Shown in pieces: positions 43,496 through 52,021 of a stretch of 64,000 nt of DNA. Within the stretch, counting starts at the first letter, position 1. Each line of letters opens with the position of its first letter. Source of the DNA: Brevibacillus dissolubilis. GTDB taxonomy: Bacteria; Bacillota; Bacilli; Brevibacillales; Brevibacillaceae. The stretch spans positions 62,001 through 126,000 of the forward strand of contig NZ_VCNA01000004.1 of assembly GCF_006170445.1 (NCBI RefSeq), read 5' to 3'. The notes beneath the pieces were generated by a model, which ran no database searches, was not told where the DNA came from, and worked only from the letters and a program-made list of their open reading frames with translations. The position numbers and the translations under genes are program-made.

Positions 43496-43614
43496 CAAAA
43501 AACCTCTTTGTGCAGGCACAAAGAGGCAGACTTCTCCCATGTCCATGCGCAAACAAGGCACCGGACACCTATGGGAAGTTCGTTTGCCCCCTTGCTAACC
43601 TCACAGGATTAGCG
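43496..43614 (-). promoter_or_regulatory. PyrR attenuator between pyrR and pyrP
   Basis: On the minus strand the PyrR-binding loop AATCCTGTGAGGTT (within 43591-43614, flanked by GCT/AGC pairs) is followed by a terminator hairpin CCTCTTTGTGC/GCACAAAGAGG and TTTTTTG (43496-43528). With UMP bound, PyrR stabilises the anti-antiterminator and the terminator forms. Confidence 0.92.
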
Positions 43615-43653
43615 TTAAAGAGGGATCATATGCAGTTGGACGTCCACTGATTT

Positions 43654-44386
<733 letters not shown>

Positions 44387-44410
44387 TAAAGGTTCACTTT
44401 AGCTAATAGG

Positions 44411-44439
44411 ATTATGTCATAGGTACAAGCCCATGTCAA
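44411..44439 (-). promoter_or_regulatory. Promoter of the pyr operon
   Basis: On the minus strand TTGACA (44434-44439), a 17-base spacer and CATAAT (44411-44416). The -35 box begins directly after the stop codon of the pseudouridine synthase gene. Confidence 0.88.
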
Positions 44440-45372
44440 CTACAGTTTTCGTAAAAAGTCGGTCAGCTCCACAAGCTCAGGTGGCAATGGTGCTTCAAAC
44501 TCCAGATACTCACCCGTGCGCGGATGCACAAAGCCCAAGGTCTTGGCATGGAGCGCCTGTCCATCCAGATCGATCAGCGGGTCTTTCTTCCCGTACTTCG
44601 GATCTCCGACCAGCGGATAGCCGATATACTTCATGTGGACACGGATCTGGTGCGTACGGCCAGTCTCGAGCTTCAGCTCCACAAGGGAATAGTCCTTGAA
44701 GCGCTCCATCACGAGAAAATGCGTGACAGCATTCTTGGAGTTCTCAAAAACAACCGCCATCTCCTGACGGTTCTTCGGATTGCGACCGATCGGCGCATCG
44801 ATGGTGCCCATCTCATGCTGAATCACGCCATGCACGAGCGCCACGTATTTGCGGTTCACGGTATGGTTCTTCAGCTGTTCAGACAGGCCGAGATGAGCCT
44901 TGTCGTTCTTCGCGATCATCAACAGACCAGACGTATCCTTGTCGATGCGGTGTACGATCCCTGGGCGCAATACGCCATTGATGCCGGACAAGTCCTTGCA
45001 ATGATGCATCAGACCATTAACCAGCGTCCCAGAGTAATGCCCTGGAGCCGGATGCACGACCAGACCGCGTGGCTTATTGACCACGACGACATCAGCATCT
45101 TCATAGACAATCTCCAAATCCATCGGCTCTGGCTTGATTTCCAGCTCGCGCGGAGGTGGTACACGAAGGGTGATCTCGTCATCCTGATGTACCTTGTAGT
45201 TGTTCTTCACCGGTTCCCCATTGACGGTCACACGGTCTTCTTTTACCCAAGCCTGCACCTGGGAGCGGGTCCATTCTTCATTCTGCAGAGTGATGAACTT
45301 GTCGATGCGCTCACCCTTATCCTCTGTCTCCACTGTCCAATCAAAACGTTCAAATACGGCTGTATCATTCAT
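44440..45372 (-). CDS. RluD-family 23S rRNA pseudouridine synthase
   Basis: A 310-residue enzyme with an N-terminal S4 RNA-binding domain (RIDKFITLQNEEWTRSQVQA) and the RluA/RluD catalytic domain with GIVHRIDKDTSGLLMIAKND (catalytic Asp) and GRTHQIRVHMKYIGYPLVGD. It isomerises specific uridines in RNA, probably 23S rRNA; the exact positions are not predictable. I start at the ATG at 45372, with AGGAG 12 bases upstream; a somewhat longer N-terminus is possible. It follows lspA after 46 bases in the same direction, as in Bacillus (lspA-ylyB). Confidence 0.93.
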   Translation of the reverse strand: MNDTAVFERFDWTVETEDKGERIDKFITLQNEEWTRSQVQAWVKEDRVTVNGEPVKNNYKVHQDDEITLRVPPPRELEIKPEPMDLEIVYEDADVVVVNKPRGLVVHPAPGHYSGTLVNGLMHHCKDLSGINGVLRPGIVHRIDKDTSGLLMIAKNDKAHLGLSEQLKNHTVNRKYVALVHGVIQHEMGTIDAPIGRNPKNRQEMAVVFENSKNAVTHFLVMERFKDYSLVELKLETGRTHQIRVHMKYIGYPLVGDPKYGKKDPLIDLDGQALHAKTLGFVHPRTGEYLEFEAPLPPELVELTDFLRKL

Positions 45373-45418
45373 CAGATCACAAAACTCCTGTGTAAAAAGA
45401 TTTAAGGGTAGTATGCCC

Positions 45419-45889
45419 TTATGCTTCTCCGTCAACCTTGGCTGTCCGCTTGGAATCTAAAAACACATCCAAGAGCAACAACCCGACACCAAACGTAATC
45501 GCCATATCGGCGACATTAAAAATCGGGAAGTTAATGATGCGGGCATCCAGAAAATCAACCACCTGTCCCGTAGTGGCACGGTCGATGAAGTTGCCGACCG
45601 CTCCGCCCAATACAAGTGACAGCGCCCACGCCACGCGCGGCTGGTTGCGTCCCATCCGGGTCAGTGCGACAATAATCCCGATTACCACAGCAATCGTAAT
45701 GACGATAAAAAACAGACGCTGGTTCTGGAGCATCCCAAAAGCCGCGCCCAAATTGCGGTGGGAGGTCAGATGAAACACATCCTGGATCAATGGAATCGTC
45801 TCACCAATCTCCATATTGCTCTTGATCAGATACTTGGTCACCTGATCGACCAAAATAATCGCCGCTGCAACGATATAGTAGAGTAACAT
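45419..45889 (-). CDS. lspA: Lipoprotein signal peptidase II
   Basis: A 156-residue, four-pass membrane aspartyl protease that cleaves prolipoprotein signal peptides after lipid attachment. Catalytic region one is GGAVGNFIDRATTGQVVDFLD and region two is FPIFNVADMAITFG. The ATG at 45889 has GAGGAGG 7-8 bases upstream. A good promoter lies just before it (45936-45964). In this window at least one substrate is encoded, the carbonic anhydrase lipoprotein at 47352. Confidence 0.95.
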   Translation of the reverse strand: MLLYYIVAAAIILVDQVTKYLIKSNMEIGETIPLIQDVFHLTSHRNLGAAFGMLQNQRLFFIVITIAVVIGIIVALTRMGRNQPRVAWALSLVLGGAVGNFIDRATTGQVVDFLDARIINFPIFNVADMAITFGVGLLLLDVFLDSKRTAKVDGEA

Positions 45890-45935
45890 GCCCGGCCTCC
45901 TCTTAACCAAAACAATCCAAATTGACAATATACGA

Positions 45936-45964
45936 ATTGTATCATGCCCACCTGTCAGTGACAA
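45936..45964 (-). promoter_or_regulatory. Promoter of lspA and the pseudouridine synthase gene
   Basis: On the minus strand TTGTCA (45959-45964), a 17-base spacer and TACAAT (45936-45941). Confidence 0.8.
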
Positions 45965-46023
45965 CTTGCAGGAACCTTGCTCTGTCTGTTTTGGGACAAT
46001 TTTTGTCCGATCTTTTGTCCGAT

Positions 46024-46689
46024 CTATTTATCGTTCTTTTTGCCCAGGACCGTCCGCTTGATCAATTTATAAAACCGGTAGCCTTTCCGTACCCCATCGA
46101 GCATCCACAATGGGACTTTCCACCCACGGTCTTTGATGAACGGCAGGTATACCTTGTAGTAGGCTTTGCGCAGGTCACGCCACTTGGTATCTGGCTTGCC
46201 GGATTCGTTCAGATAGTCGGACACGTCGATGATATAGGCGTGTCCTTGGTACATCAGCACATTTTTGCCGTGCACGTCCTGCGGGAACAAGCCTTTGGCA
46301 CGCGCCTCGCCCAATGCTTCCTCCGCTTCCTCAATTACATTTTCCGGGATCGGGATTCCATAGCGCACACAGTCAAACAGCGAAATCCCGCGCATCCGCT
46401 TGATCACCAGATAATTCTCCCCTGCCTGATACAATACGGGAAAATACTTCGACTCGCCCAAGCGTCGGTATACCTCCTGCTCCTCCTCAAAACCGGAACG
46501 GCCCGGCGCATACAGCTTCAGCACGACATCGGGATAATCCGGATGCTCGAAGACACCGGCATAGTTGCCTGCACCCACAACCGCCCACGGCTTCGGTACA
46601 TAGCGCACCTGGACCGGGTCGATGGGAGAGGGTGCTTCCAGCTTAACCTCCCGCAAAAACGCATCGAGCACATCCTGATCAATTCGCAT
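46024..46689 (-). CDS. Small protein-kinase-like protein (YrzF-like)
   Basis: A 221-residue protein with the minimal Hanks kinase layout: Gly loop VGAGNYAGVFEHP, Lys in DVVLKLYAPG, hinge NYLVIKRMRGISL, the catalytic-loop equivalent PQDVHGKNVLM and the metal-binding equivalent IIDVSDYL. HGKN replaces HRDLKxxN, as in small Bacillus kinases such as YrzF. It could phosphorylate proteins or small molecules; the substrate is unknown. It has no membrane segment. A weak hairpin GGACAAaaaTTGTCC after its stop may end the transcript. Confidence 0.78.
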   Translation of the reverse strand: MRIDQDVLDAFLREVKLEAPSPIDPVQVRYVPKPWAVVGAGNYAGVFEHPDYPDVVLKLYAPGRSGFEEEQEVYRRLGESKYFPVLYQAGENYLVIKRMRGISLFDCVRYGIPIPENVIEEAEEALGEARAKGLFPQDVHGKNVLMYQGHAYIIDVSDYLNESGKPDTKWRDLRKAYYKVYLPFIKDRGWKVPLWMLDGVRKGYRFYKLIKRTVLGKKNDK

Positions 46690-46803
46690 CTGTTCAACTC
46701 TCTCTTTCTGTTCCGTACCTGGATTCTTCTCAACTTATTGTAGCAGAGTGCAGGCGATAGATGAAGATTTGTTCTGTCACGAAATTTTTGTAACATTAGT
46801 ACC

Positions 46804-46832
46804 TTGTCGTATATTTGTAGATAGGATATAAA
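46804..46832 (+). promoter_or_regulatory. Sigma-A promoter of the small secreted protein gene
   Basis: TTGTCG (46804-46809), a 17-base spacer and TATAAA (46827-46832), about 30 bases before the GTG start. Confidence 0.75.
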
Positions 46833-46864
46833 AAAGTTATATTACGTGAAAGGGAGTGAATATT

Positions 46865-47206
46865 GTGAAAAGCAATAAGATCACAAAGAAGACTATGCTC
46901 GCCGCTCTTGCTGCATTCTGCATGGTCTCGTGGATGGACATGCCCCAGACGCAAGCGTTCAACAGCACCACTCTTACCTTCACCGAATCAAACAGTATGA
47001 TGATGGGAGACAATGACTCGGGAGTACTCAGCAGCTTTGGCAGCTTGAATGAGACAGATGAGGTACATATTTATGAGAATAATCTGAATACAACGGATCA
47101 TGATTGGACAGGCTTATTGATGCCGACATCCGGACTTACGAACTACTATACGGTCGAGCCGGATCAGTTATACCCGGAAGATCCAGATCCCAATACGTTT
47201 AAGTAG
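46865..47206 (+). CDS. Small exported protein of unknown function
   Basis: A 113-residue protein. A Lys-rich start and hydrophobic core (KKTMLAALAAFCMVSWMDMP) form a signal peptide cleaved near QAF. The mature part of about 80 residues is acidic and rich in Asn, Thr, Ser and Asp (TFTESNSMMMGDNDSG, EVHIYENNLNTTDHDW) and ends PEDPDPNTFK. No Cys remain in the mature part. I do not recognise it. The GTG at 46865 has AAAGGGAG 8 bases upstream. It has its own promoter and terminator. Confidence 0.7.
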   Translation: MKSNKITKKTMLAALAAFCMVSWMDMPQTQAFNSTTLTFTESNSMMMGDNDSGVLSSFGSLNETDEVHIYENNLNTTDHDWTGLLMPTSGLTNYYTVEPDQLYPEDPDPNTFK

Positions 47207-47300
47207 GTATCCGTAACAGGTGAGAATCGAAGTAGAAAGGACATGCTACCAACACGCTGAGCACTACCAACTGGCTCCAGTAATACCAGTAGGACAAAAG

Positions 47301-47340
47301 AAGGAAGGTACACGGTATCATACTGCGTATCTTCCTTTTT
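47301..47340 (+). terminator. Bidirectional terminator
   Basis: GAAGGAAG-TAC and GTA-CTTCC pair across an inner CGGTATCATACTG stem, then TTTTT. It lies between the convergent secreted-protein (+) and carbonic anhydrase (-) genes. Confidence 0.7.
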
Positions 47341-47351
47341 CATGTCCTGTT

Positions 47352-48185
47352 TCAATAAGAAACAACCCGCTCCTTCACCGGCTGCACCGGTCTTGCATTC
47401 ATCGGAAAAATCGCCTGATACGCCGCAATCTGCTCCCTTGACATCTCAATCGGCTGCTCCAGCACGGTCCACTTCACGCCTTCTGAGCATGGCGGCGTCG
47501 TCAGTGAACCATTGTAACGGAACGACTTCCGATCCTCGGGCAACAACGTGTTCAGATCAATCGGCTCCACCAGTTCTACATCCTCTGTGTCCTCAGTCTT
47601 TGGCATACCCGACCAGATCTTCGCAATCGTCGGATTCTCAGCCCCTTCCTTGAGCATGACACCGAGTACGGCGAGGTGGCCTTGGGCATTCTTATGGACC
47701 AAATGTAGCTCCAGCGCGAAGTTCTGGCTGTTGAGCTGGTGCTCGCTCGGGGTGTGAAAATGAAACTGGGCCAGCTGATACGACTCGCTGTCAATGGTTA
47801 TGATGTTATGCGGGTCTTCCGGGTTGGCTTGGATCGTATGACCGTTGTTGATGACGGTAAAAGGGGTCGGCTTGTAGCTGAGCGTAAATGCTTGACCGCC
47901 ACCTGTACCAGTTGGCTTGACTTTTGCCGTCTCGATGTTGATCGGGGATTGTTCTTTACCGTTGACACAGGTGGCATAGTCAGGGCTGATGTCCCCCCAG
48001 TGCTCGGGAGCGCCTTCGCCTTCATATGACCAATGTACGTGCCCGGATGCCTGGTCGGCTGGCTGCTGGGCTGGTGGTTCGGTGGTTTGTTCTAGGGGTG
48101 GTTCTGTCGCTGTACCGCCGCAAGCGGTGAGGATCAGGCTGAGGGAGGTTGCAAGCAGAAACGGTTTTTGGGTCTTTCCCATCAT
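47352..48185 (-). CDS. Alpha-class carbonic anhydrase lipoprotein
   Basis: A 277-residue lipoprotein. A type II signal peptide ends in the lipobox LTAC with Cys at 22, followed by a Pro/Gln/Glu/Thr linker. The alpha carbonic anhydrase domain (about 48-277) contains the HWSYEGEGAPEHWG start, QSPINIET, the zinc His pair in AQFHFHTPSEH, the third His in LELHLVHKN, and the substrate-pocket SLTTPPCSEGVKW. It hydrates CO2 at the outer face of the membrane. GAAAGGAG lies 6 bases before the ATG pair. All three zinc ligands are intact. Confidence 0.92.
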   Translation of the reverse strand: MMGKTQKPFLLATSLSLILTACGGTATEPPLEQTTEPPAQQPADQASGHVHWSYEGEGAPEHWGDISPDYATCVNGKEQSPINIETAKVKPTGTGGGQAFTLSYKPTPFTVINNGHTIQANPEDPHNIITIDSESYQLAQFHFHTPSEHQLNSQNFALELHLVHKNAQGHLAVLGVMLKEGAENPTIAKIWSGMPKTEDTEDVELVEPIDLNTLLPEDRKSFRYNGSLTTPPCSEGVKWTVLEQPIEMSREQIAAYQAIFPMNARPVQPVKERVVSY

Positions 48186-48293
48186 ATTTCTCCTTTCGGG
48201 CAGGTGCGATGATTCATCCATAGGGCGGTAACTCATTTGGAATTGTGCCCAGCTTTTGTTTCTGTAACACGCAGTACTGTTGGTCCTCCCAAA

Positions 48294-48349
48294 AGAAAGA
48301 AGGCGATCCCTCTCCCGCTGGAAATGCGGTGAATGGTTCGCCTTTTTTG
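48294..48349 (-). terminator. Terminator of the metalloprotease operon
   Basis: AGGCGA (48301-48306) pairs with TCGCCT (48338-48343), with T-rich sequence on both sides (AAAGAAAG left, TTTTTTGA right). It lies 75 bases past the stop at 48424. Confidence 0.6.
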
Positions 48350-48423
48350 ATTGGAACAGGTGTCGGGCTGAAACGAGTTCCTTCTATAATATAGCTTCTA
48401 TATCTGCTTGATGTGCGAAACTC

Positions 48424-49032
48424 TTATTCGCTGATGAGAGTTGCTTCATCGATGGTTGGTACTTTATCGGAAGCGATGTTTTCGAATACGGATGCAGAGT
48501 TAGCAGCGCCCTTGTTTTTGCTGTTGTTTTTGTAGATGTGATGGTAGTTGGAAAGCATGAGAACCTTTTTGCCGTGTTGCTTGGAGTAGGCGCTTGTCAG
48601 ATAGAGGAGGTATTCCCCTTCTTCAAGTTTCGGCTGTTCGTCAAAGATTGGCAGAAGACCGGTATTTTTGCCGTCCACTTTTTGCGTTACGCCCACAGGT
48701 ACCAGAAGTTCGACGACATCTCCTTTTTTGTATTTGTTGCCTGCTTCGTCTTTGAAAGCTTTTTCAACAGTGAGCTTGTAAGCACGGGACACCGTATATA
48801 AGTCCTTCTCATCTGGAATAGCTGTTTCTACTTCTTCATAATCGCCGGAAACTTGTGCTTTCATAATCGTGTTCGTATTTTTGGTGAGTTCATCCACCGT
48901 TTGATACCCAGGTACCAGCAAAGCAGCACCATGCTGATGATTATCCATGGACATCGCCGTAACACCTACACCAGAACCGATTCCAAGAAGAATTGCTAAA
49001 CTGCTATATACGATCAAAGTTGTTTTTTTCAT
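48424..49032 (-). CDS. Secreted or membrane-anchored protein following the matrixin gene
   Basis: A 202-residue protein with a signal peptide or anchor (MKKTTLIVYSSLAILLGIGS). The mature part has LVPGYQTVDELTKNTNTIMK, a strand-rich middle (YKLTVEKAFKDEAGNKYKKG, DVVELLVPVG) and GEYLLYLTSAY. The layout resembles small extracytoplasmic proteins that bind a protease or pheromone, but I do not recognise the family. I start at the ATG at 49032 with AAAGGTG 9 bases upstream. It begins 21 bases after the stop of the metalloprotease gene and so shares its transcript. Confidence 0.7.
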   Translation of the reverse strand: MKKTTLIVYSSLAILLGIGSGVGVTAMSMDNHQHGAALLVPGYQTVDELTKNTNTIMKAQVSGDYEEVETAIPDEKDLYTVSRAYKLTVEKAFKDEAGNKYKKGDVVELLVPVGVTQKVDGKNTGLLPIFDEQPKLEEGEYLLYLTSAYSKQHGKKVLMLSNYHHIYKNNSKNKGAANSASVFENIASDKVPTIDEATLISE

Positions 49033-49053
49033 ATCCATTCTCACCTTTTCTAA

Positions 49054-49614
49054 TTAGTATCGGGCTGCCAAATCGTCTTTATCTTTCTGGGTTATACTAG
49101 TGTAACTGAAGGTTTTGTCCTTATTCATGACTGAATCTCCTGAATTATGCGCCAATCCCAAAGAGTGACCGATTTCATGCACCAACATTTGTACGCGTTT
49201 AGTGGTGGTCAGCGGATCTACCTCTGCAGATTGCATTCTGATTTTCACGTAGTAAGGTGTACCTGCAGTTGTATCATACATCAGCTTATCACTACTGTCG
49301 TAAGGATATATCATCGCGAAGAGATTGAGGTATGTAGCAGAGTCGTAAGAGAGATAGACTTCGACTCCTGTCGTGTTGGATACCAACAACGGATTGATCG
49401 CTGATCCTGAGACATTTCTCCATTTGGCAATCGCATCGTAGAAGTAGACTGACCAAGAACCGGTTGTATCTTTCATTTCGATTGTAGGGGTAACTGAAGA
49501 ATTCCATTTCCAGGAAAACGTTTCAGCATAGACCTGAGAGGAAGCGATGGTAGATACAGAGAAAAGAGCGGCAAGGAGCACTTTTGTCTTATGCTTTTTG
49601 AAGAAGTTTATCAT
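49054..49614 (-). CDS. Secreted matrixin-like zinc metalloprotease
   Basis: A 186-residue protein. A signal peptide (about 1-30, ending VYA) precedes a mature domain of about 155 residues with the zinc site HEIGHSLGLAH at about 146-156, and SVMNK shortly after, in the position of the Met-turn. The size and motif fit M10/M12-like matrixins; the usual propeptide is absent. It may cut an extracellular protein; the adjacent 202-residue exported protein is a candidate partner or inhibitor. Promoter at 49666-49694. Confidence 0.85.
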   Translation of the reverse strand: MINFFKKHKTKVLLAALFSVSTIASSQVYAETFSWKWNSSVTPTIEMKDTTGSWSVYFYDAIAKWRNVSGSAINPLLVSNTTGVEVYLSYDSATYLNLFAMIYPYDSSDKLMYDTTAGTPYYVKIRMQSAEVDPLTTTKRVQMLVHEIGHSLGLAHNSGDSVMNKDKTFSYTSITQKDKDDLAARY

Positions 49615-49665
49615 TTTTAAATCATTCCTTTGTTCATCATTTTGTTTGCATCACTTACAGGCTTT

Positions 49666-49694
49666 ATATTAGCAACCCGTTACATGGTTGTAAA
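49666..49694 (-). promoter_or_regulatory. Promoter of the matrixin gene
   Basis: On the minus strand TTTACA (49689-49694), a 17-base spacer and TAATAT (49666-49671). From 49695 to 49926 the sequence is AT-rich and I see no gene or structured element. Confidence 0.82.
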
Positions 49695-49926
49695 TACTTT
49701 TTTAATTTAATTAAGTAAGTTTTTTACCTATTTCTGTGCTGTTTTCAACCTGTTTTTTCGTCCACTAATGAGAGATCTTGTAAAGTATGAGAGAAATATT
49801 TATCATAAAAAATGTGTTGATCGAATGATCCAAACTACTTTTTTTGCAAACCTTTTTGTTTAATATGGTTCAACATACAATTTCATACATATTAAAAGTA
49901 ATGAAGTGATTTGAGCTTTTTTCCAT

Positions 49927-49970
49927 CAAAAAAAGACTGGAGGCCTTTTCCGAAGAAATGTCCCCAGTCT
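49927..49970 (-). terminator. Rho-independent terminator of the alpha-glucan operon
   Basis: On the minus strand AGACTGG pairs with CCAGTCT, with a GGAAAAGG-containing loop, followed by seven T. It lies about 60 bases past the GH15 stop. Confidence 0.8.
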
Positions 49971-50028
49971 CTATGTCTGTAAATTGCTTTTATCTCGACG
50001 CCCCCTCTATTCACGGAGGGACGCATCC

Positions 50029-51999
50029 CTATCCTTCCTTCAGCTCGCGGTACTTCTCCAGATACTTCAGCACGGTCAGCACCACCGTGGAATGCGACCA
50101 GGTCAATGGAGCAACTGACAGCGGTGCACCCGTGAACGGATCAAGCTGCTCGGACAAAAGTCCCGATTCCATCGTGTGCTGCTCGACCCAGCGCAATTTT
50201 TCCAGCGGTTCCTCCAGATCGGCAAGCGCCTTCGCCTTGGCGATCTCCCACTCGGCCACCCAGAGCGTGCAGATGATCCACGGATTGCCCGGCACGCGGT
50301 TGATGTCATGGGTCTTGCGGAAATAGTAGTCTCCTTGGTAGCGGGCATAGCCACCGACGGTTGTGTTGACCCGCAGACTTCGCTTGACCGCGTTCATCGT
50401 GGCTTCGACACGCGGGTCATCGGCTGGCAGGACGCCGAACGAGAAAAGGCTGAACAGCGAGGATTCCACCGTATAGTCCTTGACGATCTTCCCCTCTTTG
50501 CCCAGATAGATCCCGCGCAGAAAACGGCCTGCATCCTCGTCATAGAGGTGCTTGATCATCGCCTCTTTGATCTGCTCGGCGGCATGGTCATAGCGCTCAA
50601 AGCGGCGGTCATCCCCGAACAGCTGGGCGAATTGGGCAGCGGCTTTGAGTCCGGCGTAGGTGGATGAACAGGTGAAGGTAAAAATCCCGCGCCGCTCTTC
50701 CCACAGATCGTAGCTTGGGAGCGGCAGGTGAAGCTCGGGATGCATGTAAGTGTGCAGGAACTTGGCTGCCGGGCGGATCAGCGAGGCATAGAGCTGCTGG
50801 CAGGATTCGATCTGTCCGCTGCGCTGGTAATGCTCCCAGAGCGTGTACAGGACAAGTGCTGTCTCATCCTCCTGGATCGGCAGCTGCACCTCTCCATCCT
50901 CTTGGATAAATGGATGCCAGGAGGAGCCGACTGAGCCGTCCGGGTTGTATTTGTGCAACAGATAGCCGTCTTTGGTCAGGGCGTCGCGGCAGAATTCATA
51001 GAAGCGTGAGACCACCCCGTCATACCCAGCCTTGCTCATCGCCAGCGCCACCAACGCCCCGTCGCGCGGCCACATGTAGCTGTAGTGATCGCGGTTAAAC
51101 TGGAGAATATCGGAATCGTTGGCCGCAATGATCGCACCGTTGGAATCAATCTGAGTGCGGACGGTGAGCAAGCTTTGCTTATACAGCCGGACGATCTCGG
51201 GCGGCAGATCGGCAAAATCACGGTTTTCTTTGTTCACCCAGCGTTGCCAATAGACCCCGATCCGGTTGAGCAGATGATCTGGATCGTTGTCGAGCACATA
51301 CTGGTTCAGCTGACTGACCTGTTTGTATGAGTCGCCGACACAGAGCCAATAATACAGGGTCTGTTCGCTGAGCGGCTCCAGAAACAGACGGAACGAGATC
51401 GTCGAATCGACCGAGCCTTGGGCAATCGGGTTACCCTCCAGCACTCCATCCTCGGCATCCCGCCATGTTCCCTCTGCGTGATTGAAGCGCTTGACTCCGA
51501 CACTGTACTGATGAATTCCGCCCTCCGGCGTCATCCCGTTGACCATGATGTAGGTGTTTCTTTTGTAGTGATAGACAGTATGAAGCAGGGGATCGTAGAC
51601 AGCCGTATCCCCTACTTCTGTTTCTGACAGACTCAGATCGTGGTTAAAGAAAAGCCGGACTTCCCGCGCTTCATGACGGTCGTTTTTGACTGTGACGCGT
51701 TTGATGCAGATCGGATCACGCTGATGGACGCCGTCTGCGATGGAGAGGGTCAGCCCCAGCCGGTTGTGGATCGCACGCACATCGGTGACGAGCGATTCGT
51801 CCATGTATGTGAGGCTTCGTTGCCAGCCATCTTCGTCGAGCCAGCTGAACTGACCTTGAACCCAGACCCCTATCTTGGAGTAGTGGCCGCCTACGTGATT
51901 GAGTTGGCCCACATACGGGTAGTAGAGATCGCGCATGTGCAGCTTGTCGTCAAAGTTGATCAACAGTTTTCCGTTCCCGATCACCAGAGGTCTTGGCAT
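50029..51999 (-). CDS. Glycoside hydrolase family 15 protein (glucoamylase-like)
   Basis: A 656-residue intracellular protein (no signal peptide). An N-terminal beta-sandwich (about 1-270, IGNGKLLINFDDKLHMRDLY) is followed by an alpha/alpha-barrel of GH15 type: YMWPRDGALVALAMSKAGY, QEDETALVLYTLWEH and DLWEERRGIFTFTCSS. It probably releases glucose from alpha-glucans. It is the last gene of a four-gene operon that also makes or branches alpha-glucan, so it may trim or recycle the product. The upstream gene ends 22 bases before its ATG. Confidence 0.88.
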   Translation of the reverse strand: MPRPLVIGNGKLLINFDDKLHMRDLYYPYVGQLNHVGGHYSKIGVWVQGQFSWLDEDGWQRSLTYMDESLVTDVRAIHNRLGLTLSIADGVHQRDPICIKRVTVKNDRHEAREVRLFFNHDLSLSETEVGDTAVYDPLLHTVYHYKRNTYIMVNGMTPEGGIHQYSVGVKRFNHAEGTWRDAEDGVLEGNPIAQGSVDSTISFRLFLEPLSEQTLYYWLCVGDSYKQVSQLNQYVLDNDPDHLLNRIGVYWQRWVNKENRDFADLPPEIVRLYKQSLLTVRTQIDSNGAIIAANDSDILQFNRDHYSYMWPRDGALVALAMSKAGYDGVVSRFYEFCRDALTKDGYLLHKYNPDGSVGSSWHPFIQEDGEVQLPIQEDETALVLYTLWEHYQRSGQIESCQQLYASLIRPAAKFLHTYMHPELHLPLPSYDLWEERRGIFTFTCSSTYAGLKAAAQFAQLFGDDRRFERYDHAAEQIKEAMIKHLYDEDAGRFLRGIYLGKEGKIVKDYTVESSLFSLFSFGVLPADDPRVEATMNAVKRSLRVNTTVGGYARYQGDYYFRKTHDINRVPGNPWIICTLWVAEWEIAKAKALADLEEPLEKLRWVEQHTMESGLLSEQLDPFTGAPLSVAPLTWSHSTVVLTVLKYLEKYRELKEG

Positions 52000-52021
52000 G
52001 CTCTCACATCCCTTTTACGTT

